Positions 46,886 to 60,000 of a stretch of 64,000 nt of DNA are shown piece after piece. Source of the DNA: Arbacia lixula (taxonomy: Eukaryota; Echinodermata; Echinoidea; Arbacioida; Arbaciidae). The translations under genes and the position numbers were made by a program. The notes beneath the pieces were generated by a model, which did not search any database, was not told the origin of the DNA, and saw only the letters and a list, made by a program, of their open reading frames with translations. How positions within the stretch are numbered: position 1 is the first letter of the stretch; each line of letters begins with the position of its first letter. Where the stretch lies: NCBI GenBank assembly GCA_963669155.1, contig OZ022596.1:4241304-4305303 (forward strand), read 5' to 3'.

Positions 46886-47640
46886 GCCATTGTCGATCCA
46901 CTGCAGGATGACGGCCTCAGCATGGTCTCTCCACTTCTCTCTTTCCCTCGCATATTTATACCAGTTGGCATCATGCCAGAATTGCGGCAAATTCACTTTG
47001 TTTATCTATTTTTGAACTAATAATAAACGTTAAGTTGCACAGGATCAGGCACATGATAAGGGTTCATAAAGCAACTCCATTTTTTGCGAGCGAAGCATAT
47101 TGATGCTATGATATGAAATATAAGACTCTAAATTACTCGTGAAAAGTCCTATCTGACAGGTTTAGACGAAGACGAGTGACTGAAAGCCGATTAGCTGGTA
47201 CACGCAAAGCGATGGACAATAGCGCGTGCGAATCGTTCAATAATAGTGCAATAAGCATGAACAATGACTGTTATTACGAATGCGTGCAAACACGCTTATG
47301 GCACTTTAGCAGTGGCTCGCTCACGTGTACAAAGCAGCCGACTGATAGCACGCTAGCGCGAATAAAGCACAGTAACGATAGCGCGCTTGCAGCTCTATGG
47401 TAATGTAAGAGTTCATGCTCGGTTTGAAAGAAAAATCACAAATATACTAGTGGTACTAGTGATACTTGTTAAATACTGCACCTGATTACTATCCTTTTTC
47501 ATGTAATGCTAAAAAAATTGACAACACTTAAATAGCCATTCATTAATATGGTTTTACACATAATCGCTTCTCTCAATACGCTGTGATCGATTACAAGATA
47601 ATTTCTTTTTTTTTCCTCGTAACACATTTTAAATATATTC
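46886..47640. other. No gene seen
   Basis: An open frame of 75 codons at 47,176-47,403 has no recognisable domain. Nothing else stands out. Confidence 0.45.
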
Positions 47641-49440
47641 ATGGATTCATCTAAGTCTTTTGATAAAGTAAATCATAGCATACTTTTATATCATTTGGAA
47701 TATTATGGCATAGCAAGTACTCCTTTAATTTAAAAAAGATATATTTCAGTAATAGATTTCAATATCATTTTTACAATAATTTTCTTCACAATATTCCTGA
47801 ATTACTCAAGGTATACCCCATTGGATTCTCCTAAGTCCTTTGCTGTTCTTCATGTACGCAAATGATATTAACAAAGTTTCCAATGTATTGGAGTATACTA
47901 TGTATGCAGATGACACCACGTTGTTATATACTGAAGGACATTTTACAGATATTGGTAGTAAAAAATAAGATTGAGTTTGCAATTGGTTTAAGGTCAATAA
48001 ATTGGTAAATAATTTAGTCAAAACACATAAATATTTTATAAGTTGTAAAATGATAATATATTCAATGATTTCATCATTACCTCGTGCAAAATATACAGAG
48101 TAACATGAATTGGGTAATATACGTATTTAGTATAATAAATATGGTCTCTAAATGTATTGGTTTAATATATATTTAGTTAAAGAATATTCATCCTGAACCT
48201 GCACGTTTTCCTTGTACAATTCATTTATGCTACCAAACTTATCTTATAGTTCAACGCTTTGGGGAATTTCAATGTATTGGAGTATATTATGTATGCAGAT
48301 GACACCACACTGTTATATAATCAAGGATATTTTACAGATATTGGTAATAAAAAATAAGATTGAGTTTGCAATTGGTTTGAAGTCAATAAAGTGGTAAATA
48401 ATTTAGTCAAAACACATAAATATTTTATAAGTTGTAAAATGATAATATATTCAATGATTTCATCATTACCTCGTGCAAAATATACAGAGTAACATGAATT
48501 GGATAATATACGTATTTATTATGTTCTCTAAATGTATTGGTTAAATATATATTTAGCTAAAAAATATTCATCCTGAACCTGCACTTTTTCTTTGTCCAAT
48601 TCATTTGTGCTACCAAACTTGTCTTATTGTTCAACGCTATGGGGAATTTCAATGTATTGGAGTATATTATGTATGCAGATGACAGCACGTTGTTATATAC
48701 TGAAGGACATTTTGCAGATATTGGAAATAAAAAAATAAGATAGAGCTTGCAATTGGTTTAAAGTCAATAAATTGGTAAATAATTTAGTCACACATAAATA
48801 TTTTATAAGTTGCAAAATGATAATATATTCAATGATGTGATCATTACCTCGTGCAAAATATACAGAGTAACATGAATTGGGTTATATATGTATTTAGTAT
48901 AATAAATATGGTCTCTAAATGTATTGGTTTAATATATATTTAGTTAAAGAATATTCATCCTGAACCTGCACTTTTTCTTTGTACAATTAATTTATGCTAC
49001 CAAACTTATCTTATTGTTCAACGCTTTGCGGAATTTTAATCAAACAAAACTTTATGTTCTACATAAGTTGGAAACAAAAGCATTACTGATATGTACGTGC
49101 TCACATCGTCTTGCATATTCAGCTCCCATCTCCCATAAAATGAAAACATTCAATATATTTGATATGTATACGTCATACCCATACTTGTTTTTTTTTATTT
49201 TACCTCGTAATATTTCTGTATTAGTTTGTACAGATAGAAATAGTAATAATCATATTTTTACTAACTGTAATAATTGTCATTGATGGGTAGTGAATTCAAA
49301 ATATGCTCAAAGATATTTTCGTCATTGGTTCCATTTAGTCTCGTCTACAATAGCCTTGTCAATTCGGATCCATTATAGTTGATAAGTATCCCCGCAATCC
49401 CTAAAAACCTACCTTTTATCTGAATACATAAAAAGTTAAA
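47640..49440 (+). mobile_element. CR1-like LINE, ORF2 RT to C-terminus, with internal triplication
   Basis: Plus-strand pieces: MDSSKSFDKVNHSILLYHLE (RT box), a YADDTTLLYTEGHFTDIGSK catalytic box, then after the repeats the C-terminal region (CSHRLAYSAPISHKMKTFNI, FDMYTSYPY; SNNHIFTNCNN) to about 49,430. The YADD box occurs three times because 47,881-49,030 is a tandem triplication. Frames are broken. Confidence 0.65.
47881..49030 (+). repeat. Three tandem units of about 380-390 bp inside a LINE
   Basis: Each unit starts CAATGTATTGGAGTATA (47,881; 48,270; 48,650), includes TATGTATGCAGATGACA (the YADD box), AATATTTTATAAGTTG, and ends GGGGAATTT or GCGGAATTT. Units are well over 90% alike, with a few small indels. 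Confidence 0.9.
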
Positions 49441-52400
49441 AACCCAACGAATTGGAGAACTCTTTTTGCATAATTTATCTTCACAGGAATGTTTGTGAAA
49501 TGTATCTCTCCTTGTTACGATGATTTACTTGTACTATGTTCTTTCTTTAAAACGGAACTTGTCCCAAAGGGGCTTTCGGCTTCATTAAAAAATTTAAATG
49601 ATTTATTGTCATTTTGTATTTTGATAGTGAATACTCATATATACTTATCGAAAGTAGAATGAACAAATGAAACTTAATCTGAATATATACTCACACGCAG
49701 TAATGCGTAATTAGTTATTTTTGTTTCATGATTTGAAGGAACGTTCTGAGAAATTAACAGGGCATATTCATTTTCGATTGAGTAGATTATTTCAGGATTA
49801 ATCTATTGTGACTGTGACGTGCATTATGAATGTCTTATGGTAAAATACAGGCGACGTGTAATGTTAGGCGCTGCAGCTGCCAGAGTTACTGACGTGGCAA
49901 ATCCCACACTTTGATGATACCTTGACGTTCTGTTGGGGCAATTATCTCCATGTGGGGTAACATTGGCCTTTATAAAAGGAAAGTCTGCAATTGTACTTCT
50001 AGTAGTATTCTTGTGATACTTACTGAAGTACATTGTTTCTTGCAGTAGATGATATTAGGCATATTCGTATCAAAGTAGATTAATGAGCAGATTTCTGTAG
50101 CTTATTTCTGTATCGATGTTTGATAGCGTCTACATTACATAAATAACCCGACACTGATGTCCATGATGAATACTGGTAAGCCACACCTGGCATGTTGTAC
50201 ATCACACATCGTGTAGAAATCAGTCACAAAGCACTCCACATTACATACAGAGCATTCTGAATTTCAAACGCAAAAGAGACTGAGTCATAGGAGGAAACAC
50301 AGCTAGGAGACCATAGTTACTTTTACAATTGCCGTTGCCTCTTTAATCTGTTTCAATCAAGGTGCATGTAATAAATAGCACATATATTAGAGAGAGAGCG
50401 CGTCTAGCCACCTTATTCTTAATAGATGATCAACAACATGACTTTCATTTGTTTTGAAAAGAGGTCATAATGTTTAATATCATTTACCAAAATGATATTT
50501 TATATCCAACGCCGTACGTCTTAACGCTCATCCGTCTGACGGTACGTGTGGCTAACCATATGAAAAAAAAATGCATTCTTGACAGCCAATCTACAATATC
50601 TACAACCATGGAACTCTAATAGCTCCCTCAAGAAATAGTACATGATAGAAAATAGTTAATAATTACGAAATGCAATTGCCAATAGTCAATAAAAGTATAA
50701 TTTTTCAAGAATTTAAGGAGTAGTTGTAAAATCAATTAATATTATAGAACATCAAACTTTTCTTAGACTGAACATGTCATAAATCATCTTATTTGCATTT
50801 ACTTATCATTATAAACTCTTTTTGTTATTTTCATGATTCTAAAAAGATGCATCTCAAGCACTATTTATATTGTCCAGGTTTATGATGAAAACGGAACTCC
50901 TGGTACCTGGGACCTGTGACTACTTTAAATACAGAAACATCCGAATAGTATGCACTCTTTGCATTAATATCATATTCATGGGGGTGATACTACTTAAAAC
51001 ACAGAAACACACAATTGATTTAATGCAGTTAGTTTGCAAGTCTTTTAGAAAATAAGTTACTAATGCAAGATATGTAGAATATGCATCCCTGATAAGGATG
51101 TACCAGAGGCTTGCCCAAGGTTTGTCTGACGAGGAACAGTTACTGCATTTAAGTGCATCCCATTTGAATGAGGTATATAACTAGATTTGACTTGAGGAAT
51201 GTTCGAATTGAGATTCAGAAAATAGTAACAAAAAAGGTAAATTTCAAGAATAAAACTGGAATCATGAGTTTTCTTGTGACTATTTTAATATTCAATGTCG
51301 TATTTGAAAGCATGGATAATATATAGCCAGCACGTTTTTATACAGAATAAAAGCTGTGCGTGAATATATTGGTACTGACCTGAGATGTAGCCACACCTTC
51401 TAAGGTGAACATGATTTTTCATTGCGAGATAAACGAAAAACAAAACTACTGATATCAAGAAATAACACGGCACAAATAAAATCCAGGACATGAACATGAC
51501 ATATTCACCTACAACTGTACATGAGATACCTAGTCAAATACGAAGTAAAATCTTACTATAGAAAACATTTTTACAGGTGTTTGTATCGTATAATGCATGG
51601 CATAAGACAATGGTATTATTATACAAACCCTTTTTCATACAGTTTTTTTCAAGATGTATATAGGCCTATGAGATGCGCACATATAATAAAGTCTTTTGCC
51701 AATTTTTGAATTATTGTCAATACACGGAGCCGAGGAGTGAGCGTATGGTTGCTTTGTTTTGCTATGAACGTGCAATACAAATTAGTACTGCAATGTACAA
51801 CAATAATGCGGACTAGCACGGAAGGTCCTCCAGAACCTTGAGCCTACATTTTGTGACCGCTCCTCGTTCTTCAATTGGACTCACTAACAACCTAGCTCAT
51901 TTAAAACGCCGTATAGTTGTATTTCGATCCTACTAAGTGCGCGGCTTAGCTGTAAGGCAGTCGGGCCTCAATCCCAGTACATCTGCAAAAATATTTCAAG
52001 TATATTAATTTCTTACGTGGTGATGTTGCATTTTGCCGGATCTGAACTTGACACCAACAGTCTGCGGGATCAAGACAACATGAACGTATTGAGATCTGTC
52101 TGTAAGCAAACAACAATATTTTCGATTTCTTTTGGTCAAATAGATACACTTTCTTTTCCGACAATAGTCTGTTTTACGGTTTTGTTGGACGGGGTAGGAC
52201 AAAGCAGCAACAGAACTGGACAGTAGACTCGACAGTGATCCCGATGCTGCACCGCTCTGCCCCGCTCTACCCCGATCAGAGCCGACCAGTGTACGCTCAT
52301 GCCGTTCTCCACAGATTTCAAAGATCGGGTTCTAAGTTATGATAGTGAAAAATGGCCGGACGCATTTGTTACACATCAGTAAATGTTCAACCTACTCATC

Positions 52401-52819
52401 CTGATTGAGAAATTATTGAAATCCGATCGTGAGTGGTAAAGTGGAACTAGTCCTTTAAAAATATTGAAGTAAATATCATTCAACTCCTCAACAACTCTAA
52501 ATGACAAACAGATACTCGTTTGCAAATGTGTTGCGAAACATTGACGCTAATATCGCTACACAATGAAACATGTCAACACGACAGAAAAATACTCGATTGC
52601 AATCATTCAAATGTATTTCGAACTGGTTCACCTTTAGAAATATTGACGGTAATATCACTCCATTCGTAAATTAAATAGGCTTGATAACAGTGAACTACTC
52701 GACTGCAATCAAACAAATTTTCTTGCACCGGTTCACCTTTAAAATCATTAATGTAAATATCACTGTGATTCTAACCATATTGAAATATCAACACACTGAA
52801 ATGCAATCATTATAAACAA

Positions 52820-53496
52820 TTTTGACCCCCCCCCCCCCCGTCCCTATTCCTCTCCTTTACACACATTAAAGTAGACATCGTTGCACTTATAAACAAGTCT
52901 AAATGTCAAACACAAACGGTTGCTATCATATTTGTTTTTGACCGGCTCATTTTTTGACGTAAATAGCGGTTGATACAGACTCATTATATAATAATAATGC
53001 TAAGAAAATAATGATAATGATAGTAATAATAATGATAATGATACTGACGATGATAGCATCGTGTTATTTACCAAGAGTAGCCTTATCGGTGATAACACTG
53101 CTTTTCTCTCCCCTTATTTATCTCGTAGGTTCGGAGTTATGTGGTTTAATATCAAGATTCGCTGAAAAATGCAAGTCGCAGTTAATGGTTTGAACCCCTA
53201 CCTTCCTAGTCGAGAATCAGAGGTATGATTCACTACACCACATTACTTCCACTTCCATCACCATATCAAACACACTTCTCACACCTAGCTAACATGTAGT
53301 AATTCTCCCCCTCCCTTTTTAGAAATAAAAATGGTTCCTTTTCAATCATTCGAATACCAAGCCGTTCATTTCCTTAGAGCGCAATATAAAAACCATTTCA
53401 TTTTACTGATTTGTCCAAATTTTGTTTAAGATGGTTACCACAATCCTCGGTAATAGGCAAACACATGACTGCCATGTGGGCACAAACACGAAAGGA
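52820..53496. other. 3' flank of copy B
   Basis: AT-rich with a poly-C run at 52,827-52,840 and ATAATGATAATGAT-type low complexity near 53,010. No clear polyadenylation signal on the minus strand within 300 bp of the stop. Confidence 0.4.
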
Positions 53497-53861
53497 TTAA
53501 ATTTGAAACTTGCATTTAAGTCTTAGAACGTAATAATAAGTGAAATCTATGGTCTCTACAACTTTGATATTGCATTGATCGATCTCGGTCTCGGTGCCGT
53601 CACAGTTAATCGTTACATATGATTCTGCTATATTAAGAGTATGCCCCCGAATAATAGGCCTAAAGAACTTATATCCCAGCATTTCACAAATAGGGGTTCC
53701 AATGAGTTTAAGTGGGCCAAACTCAAGGCCGTTTTTAGGCACCATGATTCCATACCATGTGCCGTTTCGGTTCACTTCCGGACTACCCATTGGGTACACA
53801 GCTGGGTCCTTAGGATCTTTATGGAAACGCAAGTGTGCAATTCTCACACGGAGCGTATTGT
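53497..53861 (-). CDS. Copy B exon 8: terminal divergent SRCR domain and stop
   Basis: 365 bp after an AACACCACAG acceptor, one codon longer than copy A, ending at TAA 53,499-53,497. Motifs are DNTLRVRIAHLRF, NRNGTWYG, ICEMLGYKF, VTINCDGTETEIDQC and LKC. Like copy A it keeps four cysteines and lacks the pair expected at the first and fifth SRCR group A positions. An upstream frame continues for about 90 codons into the intron but only through a pyrimidine-rich splice region. Confidence 0.82.
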
Positions 53862-54005
53862 CTGTGGTGTTGGCAATGGGAGTGGCAAATACGGAAGTAT
53901 GGGAAATGACATTGGAAGGGGGGTATAGAGAGAGAGGGGGATAAAGAAAGTGGGGGGGGGGTGGCCAGGAGGAACATATGAGAGAGAAAAGGAAAGAGAG
54001 GGGGC

Positions 54006-54036
<31 letters not shown>

Positions 54037-57000
54037 GTGATAATCGGTATTCAAAATCATTGAAATGAATTCCATTCTCGTCCCCGCATTATCCCTTGAA
54101 AATAATAAGACAGCCCATCCAGGACCAAAATCCAGTTGAAACCAATTCAAACCAGTTTTGCAGTTTGGAAATGTTTTTTTTTTTTCAGTTGCATTTTTAA
54201 GTTAATTGATAGTCCATTTTTACCTGCATCTCTAGTTAGATTTCTAATTGAAACGTGTTGAGCAACTCTAAATACTCAAGCGGTCATATATGGCACCATT
54301 TTTCCTATTTTTCTTCTCCAATGGGTAACACCTGGTAACAATGTTGGTCCTGGAGCTATTACTTAAAGTTTGAATAGTTATTTTTTTATTTGTAATATTT
54401 TGATTATCGTAACAAAAATGTAGTTTTATCAGATTGTACCAAAAAAGATATAAACAATTTGCCCGTAAATGACACACAGTATGCAATGTATGATATAGTA
54501 AACAAACATGTAACAGTATGTTTACATTATTTTTTAGATTAGGAAGTAAAAAGAAATAACTGTATTAGATATAAAAAAAAAATCATTGCTGTTTTTTCAA
54601 GTAATGGTCAAAATATCATCATGAGAGAATTGTGATTCAAGCAGAAAACATGTTGATGTACAAGTTTACATAGTGTACATTGTGTAGATAGTGAATATTA
54701 GGAGAACCAGCAGGCTAATATACTGATACGGGTAAAAGAAATTGGGCTAATGAAAAATACATTCAAGGAGAAAGAAATTACATTAATTACTATTAAATGG
54801 TCAATGTTAGAAAAATACTGATGCAGCGAAATTTCCACATACTGAAAATTACAAATCTACTTTAAGGAGTATAGTATATTCAAAAGGTAATATGAAAAAT
54901 ATAATGAAAAGGTGTTCTGAAATAAAAAGAAATCTCACAGAAACAAACACAATCAATAGTAGTACGTACTTGCTCAACATCCTAGTTACCATTCATAAGT
55001 GACCTTTTGATCATGAAGTCTTAATAAATTTACACCGCGCCATTATTTTTTTATTTTGCTAGCTTTTGCTTGCAATTAAAATCTCAATTGCTTAATGGTG
55101 CCCAGTACAAGTTCTTCACAGAACCCCCTTTTATTAACTTCCCTGTTAACAACTTGTCAAAGTGCGTTTTAAGATGTTATCATTATCTTCATCCTTATAG
55201 CCCATAATTAGCAATTTATGATCTCAAAGGATTCAAAGGACATAGATATACATATTTCTCACACATGACTCTATTATGTACTTTTTATTCGATAGAAATG
55301 TGAGGTTCTTAAAATTGCACACATCTCTATTAGAATTGTTGAGCGCATAACTCTTTTTAATTAAGCAATCATATAGCTAAATCAATTAATTGCTAGCTAA
55401 TATGGTGCTGATGCCCCCCCCCCCCCCACTTTGTAACTAAGAGCTTTACAGTTTAACAGAACAAATGTTTAGATGAAATAGAACCCTATAAAAAAGGGGA
55501 TAAGTTTATGCATTGCTCATTATTTTGTGAGTGCAGAGTCAAACTGTTTTCTCTCTAAAAAAAAATCCATAACTGTATCATGTTTGCCTTGAAATGAAAC
55601 TGAATAAAATGTGTTTGGAGCAAAATGCAAAATGGAATTCCACCACCTGAGACAAACATCCTTTAACCTCCTGCAGTTCTTACATTAAACAAAAAATCCA
55701 TTTGTGATATATTTCTAAGAGTGGAAGTTCTTTAGTATCAAAGGGATAGTCCACCCTAAACATAAGTTGTTTTTTGATAAAAGCTGAAACATAAACGAAA
55801 CATATTAGTGAAGGTTTGATGAGATTCCGTCGAAGGATGATAAATTGGTCCACAAATAACATAAGATAACATTAGTAACTCAGTGATCACCTGTGTATCG
55901 TGTAAACGTATAAAAATGTTTGAGAATGAAACATTTATGAATAAAAGGTAATTGTACTTACCGATATCGCAATAATCACCAGCAAAGTGTCCCGAGCATG
56001 CGCAGAAGAAGCCAGTTGCGTTTTTAGCAAGGCAGCTACCGTTGTTTTGACAAGGGTCACTTGCGCACTCGTTCTTATCTGCAATCAGCATGTGAATAGA
56101 GAATGAATCATATTATACACGTTGAAAGTGTGGTTTAATGGCTCTGTCAAACCATGACGATTAAGCCAGCTTATGCCGACATTTCACACTTTATCTAAAG
56201 ACTGTTGATATCGGCACTGCCATGGTCTCCCCAAGGATCTTTTTTTGTGTGTTTTGGTCCCCGTTGCGGTGATCCCAAGGATAATTCTTGCGCTGCGGAC
56301 ATCAGGGCGGTGTGATTTTACGCTCCTTTTGCCCCAGCACCGCAGGGTTGCGCACACACCAAGCAGTGTTTTGTAATGCGAGCTTAGGCAGGATCTGAGT
56401 GCAGGGCAAGATATCGAAGACCAATTTATATCGTCACCGTGTAGGGACACGTGGATTGACGTGCATCTACGGTACACATAAGCTAGTTCATTGATCTATT
56501 GTTATGACCGTTACTTTTGTGTAGCTAACAATGGCCTTTATATATGTAGGCCTACTTTATCAAGCCATGTTTAGTGCTGATGGAGTCGTGTGTTGTGATT
56601 GTCATTGTAGGGCATATACTTAGTAACCCAGGAGACTGACACCCAATGCATTTTTATCTGCTTTACACACCAAACACTTAGTAAATTACTCCCCCACCCC
56701 CCGTATGTCCCACGATAGTCTAAAGCATAGCGCGCGGCAACGCTTCAACAATGATTACGTGTTAAGCCAATTAAAAGGCTACCACGGCTACCGCTCTTTT
56801 CAAGCCATATTACCACACTTGCGGACCACAACACACAACGGTATCCTATCTTTGTAGGCTACAGGTTTCGGCGAACCAGCCCAAAACCTCAAAATTTCGT
56901 CAATTAAAGTTAGTTTCCAGTTCTATTGTTGGGAGGGAACGTATTATCTTTAAAAATTATATTAAAAATCCATATTTTTGACCTGCAAAAGGGACACCTG

Positions 57001-60000
57001 TCTATAACGTTGCCGACTTACCATTATCTTCAACGTCAACGGCCTAAGTTAGAAACACGTTAAGTTCTGTGCTCGTACCGAAAACGTCCAATATGTCTAC
57101 AAGCGTTAATATACGCTTGAGGTAAATTCGATACTGATTTTGAGCACGTATATCTCATGTTAGAAATTTTGGGAACGTCATGTTTTCGACGCATAAATGA
57201 ATAACAAATAACACGTGTGAACTTGTGTTAATAAGCGCATACCCTACCCTACTCACAACTTACGCGAAACTTGTGCGAAACGTATGAAACGTATACGTCG
57301 AACAGTGTTCTGCATGCACAAGATTTTGTGACGACCTCGCCATAATTCGACCTATACCCAAAACATATTCAACGTACATTGGTGTATTCGCCAAAGTTGG
57401 CATCCGCTGTATCAAGGTCTCTCGTGCCCAGGAAGACTCCACAAAACGACTGGATAAAATACTGACACGGAGAGATCTCACCTTAATTAATTACGTGAAT
57501 GTTTGATCTGTCCTAAGCCATTCGAGTAAAGAAAATCAATTCCGTCTGCACCGTGTTCACTCACCGATAACAAACTATCTAGCTGAGTTAGATAGGATTT
57601 GTCTATTACGCTGTAGGTTTAATCATTTAATCGCTAAGATAAATCGATAGGACAGATCGTCAATATAAACATAAATTACGCACGACATTAACGTGACGTT
57701 TCGTTTTAATAAATTGTTAGTGTCCTCGCGATATCAAATCTGAGAAACAACTCCTACCTGCGCCGCTCGCCCTTTCAGTCTTGACACGTCTGTCGTTTGT
57801 GGACGCCAGAGGCATCATTAAATGGGTAGTTAAAAGCCTGCTATAATGAATGGGCTCTTGCATTTGTTTCAAAATCGGTAAAACGTCCAAAAGAATGAAA
57901 CACAATTCGAACAAAATAAGTTGACCACTGAACTACTTGGCGATATCAATGTGAAGTTCGAGGATAAAATCGATATTTTGGTGTCATTACAAAATATTTT
58001 GTAGACACGCAATATGACCACGTTATTGATTAGAACGACTGCGATAATGGCTCTCGTGCTGGACACGTAACATAAGTAATCATACACAAATACACAAATA
58101 TAATGATCTCACCGCACACGACACCGGCCAGTCTATTGAGGTCACAGTCGAATGCGTCTTCGAGTCCGAGTGCGCATTCCCCTACAATCTGCTCGTCACC
58201 CTCGCACATTAACTTTGTAATCGGCGTTAAAGAAGATTGTCCGTCGACGCCATCATTACCAGCACTACTATCCTTTCCATCAGACACAGCTAGCGTTGAT
58301 GTCGGATCCGGCCACCGTCTCGACAAGCGTAAGGCAGATTCGTAGCCCAGAGTGCGGCAGACGACACCAGCTTGGTATTCGTCCCAGTACTTGGAGCAGA
58401 GCGGGTACCAGCGGTCAGAGAAGACCAATTCCACGCGGCCCTCGTGGGGAGCGCTGCCGGCAGAAAGACGCACGCCGCCAGGGTACACAATGGGAGTTTC
58501 ATCGGCCGCTTCTGTATTGAGATTGGCATATTGGTTGGAAAAAGCATCATTTTAAAGCGAAGTGGTCTTATGACGCTCACCCTAGAATACAAAACTTGTA
58601 AACATGTTTTGAAGCAGCTAATCTTAAAGCGTTTCATACAGGTATGGCGACACAACCTCCTGCCAAACATACATTGTGACATGTGATCAGAAGTCATTTA
58701 ACCTACCTGTCGAACATTTCCGTGTGACTATCCGATCTGACGGACACCCGCAAATTGGTGGCAGGAACGTGCACTCCTTCAAATCCCGTTCGCCGCCCGA
58801 ACAGCGCACTCCCAGTATGTATCCGCCCACATTACTTCCTGCGATTTCAGCAGACAAAGAAAACATTGTACCCGGGCTGGGTACGGACCGATTGAACCCT
58901 AGCAACCAGCAGCTCACGTCAGCAGCCGCAGTGCTCCATTCATCTTGGCATACCAAGTATCGTTCGTCATTGATAATGAGTGTCAGATGATCCGTCTCCG
59001 GCAAATATTCAATTCCCACATTTTCCGATTCTAACGGATCTGTAAGAATGAGAATTATGATCAAAACCAAACACAAAATAAGTATCGCTAGAGTGGTAAT
59101 CTGTTGTCTCACGAAAAGGCAAACTGGAGATTGCGACGTTTCGACCGCTCTAGCGATACTACTACCACGATGATCAACATCTTCCGTACAAAATAAGTAC
59201 CTAAATAATGGATAACATATTTACTGTCGATATTTAATCCAATCAAATTTCAATGCGGTATTATTGATAAAAAGAAAAAGAAGCGTAAACACACATTTCG
59301 ATTGAAAAGTCCAGAGAACCGTACTGATTTACAACGAAACCACATTGTTTTTATCTGCACAATCATTGGTACATTATACAAAAATATTATAAAATATTGT
59401 CACAAAAATGTGTTTGGGATAGTGACTTGCACGCTAATCCTCCGAATGAGCATACTTTCTTTTATTGACAGTGTTGACAGTCCATTGTTTACTAGCGTGC
59501 ATATGAGGCTTGAAAATAAAGCAGGACGCAAGGAATTCATCCGCATTAGACAGCAGACAATTCTCAATATCGCATATACACTAGACTAGATGCGGATATA
59601 ACTGCAAACAAACTCTGCATGTGGCTGTGCGGTGCATGACTGGACGATTTATCTTTATTTATTCAGTATGAAGAGGTGTCATACACTTTCAGCAAGGATT
59701 CATTTCAGATCAAGTCAATGCTAAAGTTACTAAAATCTTATTTTAAATAATACGAGCAAGGATTACACTAAGAAGCGCTAAAAGGCGCTATTTAAAATGG
59801 GAAAGAATGACAGAAAGGGAAAATTTATGCTGAAGATAAATAAAGAGAACATTGGCTAGTGACAAACCCCTACTTACAACAATTTTCTATCACACCTGAC
59901 GAAGTGTTGCAGCGGCGCACAAAATGTCGTGATCTTTTTTTATTCCGTTTACCATACATTGCCAGACAAACGATTATCTCTAGGCAATTACCCGCAATGA

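Noticed and set aside
53862-54150. N-terminal extension of the copy B last exon to make a 217-residue protein
   Set aside because: The added part covers intron sequence with (CT)n and an AG acceptor; copy A splices at the same AACACCACAG site.
58352-58686. Plus-strand frames opposite copy B SRCR exons
   Set aside because: Antisense shadows of GC-rich coding exons, no splice or start context of their own.
59040-59112. Open frame upstream of copy B exon 5 that starts MRQQITTLAILILCL and looks like a signal anchor
   Set aside because: It reads through the splice acceptor and its pyrimidine-rich tract; the hydrophobic residues come from T/C-rich codons. Copy A has nothing similar upstream of its exon 5.
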